The translations under genes were made by a program, and so were the position numbers. A DNA stretch of 64,000 nt from Actinomadura physcomitrii (GTDB taxonomy: Bacteria; Actinomycetota; Actinomycetes; Streptosporangiales; Streptosporangiaceae): contig NZ_WBMS02000024.1 of assembly GCF_008923205.2 (NCBI RefSeq), positions 74,903-138,902 on the forward strand. Reading direction: 5' to 3'. Positions 59,067-64,000 of this stretch are shown in pieces. Numbering within the stretch: the stretch's first letter is position 1; the number at the start of each line of letters is the position of its first letter. Below the pieces are notes generated by a model, which searched no databases, was not told the DNA's origin, and worked only from the letters and a program-made list of their open reading frames with translations.

Positions 59067-60296
59067 ATGCACACGACGGAAGCAGCAGAAGCCCGCCTCG
59101 ATGACACGAGCAACGTCCTGGTCGCGCCTCCGACGTTGCGAGACCATGACGTGATCAGAGGTTTCTTCGGGTCCGTGATCACGTACGAGGACCTTGTCCC
59201 CGGTGCCCTCGACCTCGCCCAGAAGACCGTTCACCTGTGCGGCGACGTCTCCGGGATCAGCCCACAACGGCTGCATGCGGCGGACCGGGTATTCGTCGTC
59301 CGGGAGCTTTCCCACGGGTACCGCGAGGACACCGACGAACCTTGGACCCTCGTCGGTCTCGGCCGGGTACCCATCCGCGTCCACGGCGCCGGCGTGTACT
59401 ACCGCCGCTTTTTCGACCTCGACTCCGATCACTTCGACCGGATCCGCGCGGAGCACGCGTTCCAGTCACTGACGGAGTCCACCAAGCCCGGAACGGCCCA
59501 TCGCAGCGGGATCTATCTGACGCCGGTCACGCGGAACGGCGACGAACTGCATTTCCGCCTGCTCCGGTGCTCCACGAACCTCTCGGGGCCGACCGAGGGC
59601 TTTCGGCCGACCGACACGCGCATCGTCGAAGCGCTGAACCGCGAGGCCGCCGCCGTCTTTCGCGACCAGGCGCCGCTCAATCACGTCCTCGCTCAGATCT
59701 ACCACAACACGCCCGCCACGAATGAGCGTAAGCAGTCCAAGGCCAAGATCTCGGCCCATGCCGACAAGACCAAGGACATGCCCGCCAACGGCATCATGGC
59801 CTTCTGCACCTTCTATGACCGCCTGGACGGACTGCGGCCTCTGGCCGAAGATTCCTTCGACTACGGTGCGCATGGCGCCAGCGGGCTGACCAGGCTTCAC
59901 TTTCGCCTCAAAGAGCCGGCCGGAGAACGGGACGGGGGCGCGCTCCCTCCGCAGTTCACCCTCACCCTCCATCCCGGCTCGGTGTTCTTCATGCCGCTGT
60001 CCACCAACCGGCTGTACACGCACGAGATCCGGCCGTCGACGCTGGACGCCGGGTCGCTCCCGACCCGCATGGGATACGTGGTGCGCTGCTCGAACGCCGA
60101 AGCCGTCCACAAGAACGGCGACACGTACCTCAAGGCGGACGGAGGCCTGGTGAGGCTGGAGGCGCCCACGCCGGCGGGCATGGACGACCTGCGCAGGCTG
60201 TACGCCGAGGAGAACAGGACCTCGTCCTTCATCGATTACGGCGACGTGTTCTCCTTCAGCATGAACACGGGAGACTACCTTGCCCCACGGGCCTAG
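59067..60296 (+). CDS. AlkB-like Fe(II)/2-oxoglutarate dioxygenase (long form)
   Basis: 409-residue protein. The C-terminal half has the AlkB-type double-stranded beta-helix: the N..Y-like region AQIYHNTPATN, metal ligands H231 and D233 in ISAHADKTKDMP, H319 in RLYTHEIRPS, and the 2-oxoglutarate arginines R334 and R340 in RMGYVVRCS, spaced R-x5-R exactly as R204/R210 of E. coli AlkB with similar distance from the last His. The N-terminal 200 residues are of unknown fold. It is AT-richer than its surroundings (AT-rich promoter-like DNA at 59020-59045), suggesting transfer. The ATG at 59067 is chosen; a longer opening exists. The substrate (nucleic acid or other) is unknown. Confidence 0.78.
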   Translation: MHTTEAAEARLDDTSNVLVAPPTLRDHDVIRGFFGSVITYEDLVPGALDLAQKTVHLCGDVSGISPQRLHAADRVFVVRELSHGYREDTDEPWTLVGLGRVPIRVHGAGVYYRRFFDLDSDHFDRIRAEHAFQSLTESTKPGTAHRSGIYLTPVTRNGDELHFRLLRCSTNLSGPTEGFRPTDTRIVEALNREAAAVFRDQAPLNHVLAQIYHNTPATNERKQSKAKISAHADKTKDMPANGIMAFCTFYDRLDGLRPLAEDSFDYGAHGASGLTRLHFRLKEPAGERDGGALPPQFTLTLHPGSVFFMPLSTNRLYTHEIRPSTLDAGSLPTRMGYVVRCSNAEAVHKNGDTYLKADGGLVRLEAPTPAGMDDLRRLYAEENRTSSFIDYGDVFSFSMNTGDYLAPRA

Positions 60297-61050
60297 CATT
60301 TCGGCCGAGATCCTCTCGTACGCCCTGCCGTGCGAGGAGGACCTCTTCGCGGAACTCTCTGCGTCGACCCTTTGGGAAGACGTAGGGAAAGGCCGCCGTG
60401 GTGCCGTGCTCGCCGGGGTCGACGAGGATAATCGCGTGCCGCTCGTGCGCACCACCACTCGATACAGCAGCCCGACGCAGCGTTTCCGGCCGGTGCACGA
60501 ACGGCTGGCGCAGCGCATCCGAGAAACCGCGGCGCTTCCAGTCGGTTTCAACAACGCTCTCATCGAGACCTATACGAGCGCTTACAGGACGATGAGCAGC
60601 CACTCCGATCAAGCGCTCGATCTGGCCGGCGATTCGTTCATCGCCGTCTTCTCCTGCTATCGGCGCGCCGGGGCGGAACCGCCGAGGAAGCTGATCTTCG
60701 AGTCGAAAGGGACCGATGACGGCAAGTTCGAGATCCCTCTCGCGCACAACGGCATCGTCGTCTTCTCCACCGACGCGAACCGCCGGCTCAAGCACAAGAT
60801 CGTGCTGGATCCGTCAGCCCGGACGGCGGACGACCAATGGCTGGGCGTGACCTACCGGACGTCGAAGACCCTCGTCCGGTTCCGCGACGATGACCCGTTC
60901 CTCCCGCAAGGTGCGCGCCTCACGCTGGCCGACGAAGAGCAGAGGCGCGAGTTCTACCGGCTGCGGCGCCGTGAGAACGATGAGACGGACTTCGCCTACC
61001 CCCCGCTGACGTACACCATCAGCGAAAGCGATCTGATGCCGCCCGTCTGA
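60280..61050 (+). CDS. AlkB-like Fe(II)/2-oxoglutarate dioxygenase (short form)
   Basis: 256-residue AlkB-like protein. Seen: NNALIETYTSAYRTMSSHSD, where N..Y and H108-x-D110 mirror AlkB, FSCYRR, IVVFSTDANRRLKHKIVLD with H172, and R193 in WLGVTYRTSK as the 2-oxoglutarate anchor (the paired first Arg is a Trp). The start is a TTG at 60280 with GGGAG before it, overlapping the first AlkB-like gene by 17 bases, so the two are made together. Low GC matches its partner. Likely partner oxygenases acting on a common substrate. Confidence 0.78.
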   Translation: MPHGPSISAEILSYALPCEEDLFAELSASTLWEDVGKGRRGAVLAGVDEDNRVPLVRTTTRYSSPTQRFRPVHERLAQRIRETAALPVGFNNALIETYTSAYRTMSSHSDQALDLAGDSFIAVFSCYRRAGAEPPRKLIFESKGTDDGKFEIPLAHNGIVVFSTDANRRLKHKIVLDPSARTADDQWLGVTYRTSKTLVRFRDDDPFLPQGARLTLADEEQRREFYRLRRRENDETDFAYPPLTYTISESDLMPPV

Positions 61051-61063
61051 CCTGCACCCGCGG

Positions 61064-61651
61064 TCACCTCCGCACCGCGTGCTCGACGAGCGTCACCAGG
61101 ATGTTCTTGGCAGCGTCGGGGCGGCGGACGTCGCAGAGCATGACCGGGACGTCCCGTGCGACGCAGAGGGCCTCGCGGATGTCTTCGGCACGGTAAGGGC
61201 GTGCGCCGTCGAACACGTTGGCGGCGACCACGAACGGGATCCGGCGTGCTTCGAAGAAGTCGATGGAGGCGAAGCTCCTGCTCAGCCGGCGGGTGTCGAC
61301 CAGGACGATCGCTCCGATGGCGCCCTGGGAGAGCCGGTCCCACATGAACCAGAACCGTTCCTGGCCGGGAGTGCCGAACAGGTAGAGGCGGACGCCGCCG
61401 GAGAAGGTGAGGCGGCCGAAGTCCATGGCCACCGTCGTGGTGGCCTTGCTCTCGATTCCGCCGAGGTCGTCGGTCCCCACCGAGGCGTCGGTGAGGACCT
61501 CCTCGGTGCGCAGCGGGCGCACCTCGCTGACCGCGCCGACCAGCGTGGTCTTTCCCACGCCGAATCCTCCGGCCACGAGGATCTTCAGCGTGTGCCGTGG
61601 GACGTCGTCGTCCGGTCCGGGGGCCGACGAGTCATAGACGGCGAAGTTCAT
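61064..61651 (-). CDS. cvnD: conservon small GTPase-like protein
   Basis: 195-residue Ras-like/MglA-type ATP/GTP-binding protein, fourth gene of the conservon. G1 loop VAGGFGVGKTTLVGAV, G3-like FGTPGQERF, and AANVFDG as G4-like. In Streptomyces conservons such proteins work with the sensor CvnA and CvnB/C at the membrane to control development or metabolism. The ATG at 61651 lies within the end of the DUF742 gene. Confidence 0.95.
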   Translation of the reverse strand: MNFAVYDSSAPGPDDDVPRHTLKILVAGGFGVGKTTLVGAVSEVRPLRTEEVLTDASVGTDDLGGIESKATTTVAMDFGRLTFSGGVRLYLFGTPGQERFWFMWDRLSQGAIGAIVLVDTRRLSRSFASIDFFEARRIPFVVAANVFDGARPYRAEDIREALCVARDVPVMLCDVRRPDAAKNILVTLVEHAVRR

Positions 61652-62015
61652 CCAGCAACCTCATCAGTATCGTGGGGTCGGGCCGTCCGGTCTCCTGGGA
61701 CTGCACCGCCTGGGGCAGTTCTTCGATCAGGCCGTACCGGTACAGGTCGTCCAGCAGGATCTCCACGACCCGGAGCGGGAGGTCGGTCCGGGACGCCAGG
61801 TCGGCGGGGGTGGACGGGCGGCGGCACAGGTCCAGCAACCGGCGCTGCTCGCGCGAGAGCCACGTCCGGCGGTCGACCGGGCGGCTTGTGGCGACCAGGA
61901 TGGCGACCAGGTCGAACGCCGGCCCGCGCGGGCGAGTGCGTCCGCGCGTCAGCGCATAGGGGCGGACGACGGGGCCCGCGTCGGATCCGGACCATCGCTC
62001 CTTCGGCGCCTCCAC
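61632..62015 (-). CDS. cvnC: DUF742 conservon protein
   Basis: 127-residue DUF742 protein: VVRPYALTRGRTRPRG, then EQRRLLDLCRRPSTPADLAS, LPLRVVEILLDDLYRYGLI. A winged-helix-like architecture is likely. The GTG at 62015 is the start. It overlaps cvnD by 20 bases and follows cvnB closely, so the operon is coupled. Confidence 0.94.
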   Translation of the reverse strand: MEAPKERWSGSDAGPVVRPYALTRGRTRPRGPAFDLVAILVATSRPVDRRTWLSREQRRLLDLCRRPSTPADLASRTDLPLRVVEILLDDLYRYGLIEELPQAVQSQETGRPDPTILMRLLDELRRL

Positions 62016-62030
62016 GGTCGGCTCCGGGGT

Positions 62031-62492
62031 CTAGGGAGCCGGCGGCGACGACGGATCGGCGAACTGGGCGGCGGGCCTGGGCGCCGTTGCCATCTGCCGC
62101 CTGACCCGCTTGATCAGCATCGCCGTCTCGTAGGCGACGAGGCCCGCGTTGCGTCCGGCGTCGCTGAGGATCGCCAGGCAGCTGCCCTTGCCGGCCGGCA
62201 CGACGAAGAACAGCCTGCTGTCCAGCTCCACGAAGGTCTGCTGGACGCGCTCGGCCCGGAAGTGCTGCCGCGCACCGTCGGCGAGGCTCTGCAGGCCCGC
62301 CGAGAGCGCGGCGAGGAACTCCGCGTCCTGCCTGGTCACGCTCGCGGAGGCGCCCATCACCAGCCCGTCGCGCGACAGCAGGACCGCCTGCCGCACCTCC
62401 TCGACCCGTCCCACCAGATCGTCCAGCAGCCAGCTCAGGTCCCTGGACGCCTGGGGCTGGTCGTTCGCGAGGTCCTCACTCGATCGGCGCAT
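62031..62492 (-). CDS. cvnB: roadblock/LC7-domain conservon protein
   Basis: 153-residue roadblock/LC7 protein: LSWLLDDLVGRVEEVRQAVL, LSRDGLVMGASASVTRQDAE, then FFVVPAGKGSCLAILSDAG. These proteins regulate small GTPases such as CvnD. The ATG at 62492 is chosen; its start lies inside the end of cvnA. Confidence 0.94.
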   Translation of the reverse strand: MRRSSEDLANDQPQASRDLSWLLDDLVGRVEEVRQAVLLSRDGLVMGASASVTRQDAEFLAALSAGLQSLADGARQHFRAERVQQTFVELDSRLFFVVPAGKGSCLAILSDAGRNAGLVAYETAMLIKRVRRQMATAPRPAAQFADPSSPPAP

Positions 62493-64000
62493 CGTCGTCC
62501 TTCTCGGTGTCACGCCCGCGCAGCCATCCGGCCTGCAGCGAGTCCATCAGGTTCCGGCTGAAGTCGGGGCTCGGCTCGTCGAAGTCGGGTTCCGCCTGCG
62601 GGGGTTCGGGTCCCGCCGCGTCCCGTCGCAGTTGAGGGGCCATGCTCTGCTGCGGGATCCGCCTGGGGAGCCGCCCCGTGACCTCGCTCGACTCGATCCC
62701 GCCCGCCGTTTCCGGATGCCACTCGCCGCGCGCGCCCTCCCGATCGCCGTACGAAGGCGGCGCGTCACCGGTGTCCGTCCAAGGCGGCGGGCCGCTCGCG
62801 GGCGAGAAGCCGTTGGCGTGGCCCGTGGCGCCGTGGGCCGTCGAGACGTGGGGGAAGCCGGTCGGGTGCGCTGGTGCGGTGGGGGCCGCTTCGGGAAGCT
62901 CGGGCCGCAACGGTCTGCCGAGCCGGACTCGTCCGGCGGGTCCCGCGGCGGAACGTTCCGGTTGGAGGAGATCCTCCTGGCTCACCAGCGAGTGAGGGAT
63001 CAGCACGATCGCCGTGGTGCCCCCGTAGACCGACGCCTCCAGCGTCACCTGGATGCCGTGCCGGGCCGCCAGGCGGGCGACGACGAACAGGCCGAGCCGT
63101 TCGGTGTCGACCATGTCGAACTCGGCCGCGCTGGCGAGCCGCTGGTTGAGGGCGTCCCGCTCCGCCGGGTGCAGGCCGAGGCCGCGGTCGACGATCTCCA
63201 CGACCAGGCCGTTGGCGGCGCTCTCCACCTTGACGGTGACCTCGGTGGTCGGCGGGGAGAAGGCGGCGGCGTTCTCGATCAGTTCCGCCAGCAGGTGGAT
63301 GACGTCGGCGACCACCTCGCCGACCACGGCCGACGACGCCGCGCCGATCACCTCCACCCGCGTGTAGTCCTCCACCTCCGCGATCGCCGCGCGCACCACG
63401 TCCTCGGCCGGGACGGGCCGGTCCCACGCGCGGGCGGTCGGCGCCCCCGCCAGGATCACCAGTCCCTCGGCGTGCCGCCGCATCCGGGTCGTCAGATGGT
63501 CCAGGCTGAACAGATCGTCCAGCTCCTCGGCGCTGGCCGCCCGGCGCTCCATCTGGTCCAGCAGCCGCAGCTGCCGGTGCAGCAGCGACTGGCTGCGCCA
63601 GGACAGGTTGATGAACACCTGGTTGATGCTCGCCCGCAGCTCGGCCTCCCCCACCGCGGTGGTCAAGGCCGTCCGCTGGACGGTGCCGAACGCGTCCGCG
63701 ACCTGCGCGATCTCCAGCGTCCTCCCGGTCACCGGCGGCGGGGCCTCGGTCGCCACGTCCACGGGCTCCCCGCGCCGGAGCCGCGCGACCACCCGCGGCA
63801 GCCGCTCGTGCGCCAGTTCCTGCGCGGTCCGCTGAAGGGCCCGCAGCTCCTCGGTGATCCGGCGCGCGAACAGCAGCGAGAGCAGCACCGAGGCCACCAC
63901 GGCCAGCAGCCCGACCCCGCCGGCCAGATACGTCCGCAGCAGGATGCCGTGCTCGATCGGCTCGATCCGCGTGCGGCGCAGCGCCTCGCCGCCCTTCTGC
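62476..64000 (-). CDS. cvnA: conservon sensor histidine kinase-like protein (partial)
   Basis: C-terminal 508 or so residues, running off the right edge of the window. Seen from the edge: a transmembrane helix (GGVGLLAVVASVLLSLLF), a HAMP-like stretch, a dimerisation region (INQVFINLSWRSQSLLHRQL) and a GHKL ATPase domain with N-box LAELIENAAAFSPP and G1 DRGLGLHPAERDAL. The C-terminus is a Pro/Gly-rich tail. CvnA proteins act as receptors for the conservon complex. The gene has no phospho-His box that is clear, which is usual for conservon kinases. Confidence 0.93.
   Translation of the reverse strand, partial: QKGGEALRRTRIEPIEHGILLRTYLAGGVGLLAVVASVLLSLLFARRITEELRALQRTAQELAHERLPRVVARLRRGEPVDVATEAPPPVTGRTLEIAQVADAFGTVQRTALTTAVGEAELRASINQVFINLSWRSQSLLHRQLRLLDQMERRAASAEELDDLFSLDHLTTRMRRHAEGLVILAGAPTARAWDRPVPAEDVVRAAIAEVEDYTRVEVIGAASSAVVGEVVADVIHLLAELIENAAAFSPPTTEVTVKVESAANGLVVEIVDRGLGLHPAERDALNQRLASAAEFDMVDTERLGLFVVARLAARHGIQVTLEASVYGGTTAIVLIPHSLVSQEDLLQPERSAAGPAGRVRLGRPLRPELPEAAPTAPAHPTGFPHVSTAHGATGHANGFSPASGPPPWTDTGDAPPSYGDREGARGEWHPETAGGIESSEVTGRLPRRIPQQSMAPQLRRDAAGPEPPQAEPDFDEPSPDFSRNLMDSLQAGWLRGRDTEKDDDAPIE

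Noticed and set aside
1..64000. tRNA, rRNA and riboswitch search by eye
   Set aside because: No cloverleaf with CCA-type acceptor, rRNA motif or recognisable riboswitch core was found; a covariance-model search would be needed to exclude weak cases.

Overview
The window is one contiguous stretch of very GC-rich DNA with strong G/C third-position bias, frequent GTG starts, ATGA/GTGA gene overlaps, twin-arginine and lipoprotein export signals and a cvn (conservon) operon. Together these point to a filamentous actinomycete. A Thermomonosporaceae or Streptosporangiales member (Actinomadura-like) fits best, but that placement is inference. No rRNA, tRNA, CRISPR array or insertion sequence was recognised.

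Layout. 0-15 kb: NAD kinase, a large membrane protein, a quinone-oxidoreductase/TetR pair, a ROK regulator facing an APC permease plus ROK sugar kinase, a secreted GH2 exo-beta-glucosaminidase, a DHA2-type MFS exporter and an XRE/MmyB-like regulator. 14-24 kb: a wrecked sigma-factor/FAD-oxidoreductase locus, a P-loop kinase-like protein, an SDR, a Tat-exported rubber oxygenase (Lcp) with its own palindromic operator and terminator, hemerythrin-type proteins, a damaged ferritin-like gene, a methyltransferase, a CDGSH protein, an HDO-type iron enzyme and a DUF1479 dioxygenase facing a ROK regulator. 25-27 kb: an iron-box-controlled PPOX flavoprotein and decayed sugar-acid genes (PfkB kinase, SMP-30-like fragment, GntR regulator). 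27.2-39.3 kb: a tightly coupled catabolic operon made of a TetR regulator, a branched-chain-type ABC importer (with a permease-ATPase fusion), two alpha/beta hydrolases, a CapA-like metallophosphatase, a CaiB-type CoA-transferase and two 2-hydroxyacyl-CoA dehydratase-like subunits. 39-48 kb: a thermonuclease-fold protein, aldo/keto reductase and HxlR remnants, an exported lectin-like protein, MsrA, a P450/TetR pair with a perfect operator, a Ser/Thr kinase, a barstar remnant and a beta-carbonic anhydrase. 48.4-56.5 kb: a complex-I-like operon, nuoA-X-nuoH-J-K-L-M-N, which carries the whole membrane arm but no NADH module and no recognisable NuoB/C/D/I. 56.4-61 kb: a decayed PLP decarboxylase/MocR pair, a GNAT/XRE-cupin pair and a tandem of two AlkB-like dioxygenases. 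61-64 kb: the cvnA-B-C-D operon on the minus strand, with cvnA running off the edge.

Two themes stand out. First, at least four divergent gene pairs (hemerythrin/ferritin-like, PfkB/GntR, aldo-keto reductase/HxlR, PLP decarboxylase/MocR) have lost both 5' ends and the shared promoter in one deletion each. Further deletions hit a sigma factor/oxidoreductase locus, a barstar gene and the inside of the decarboxylase. This is either an unusual deletion history or a systematic assembly artefact, and it must be settled against raw reads. Second, several intact multi-gene units look poorly described: the ABC/hydrolase/CapA/CoA-transferase/dehydratase operon, the peripheral-arm-less Nuo operon with its His-rich 401-residue protein, and the tandem AlkB-like pair. 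Many intact regulator/target pairs also show clear inverted-repeat operators, which are listed individually.
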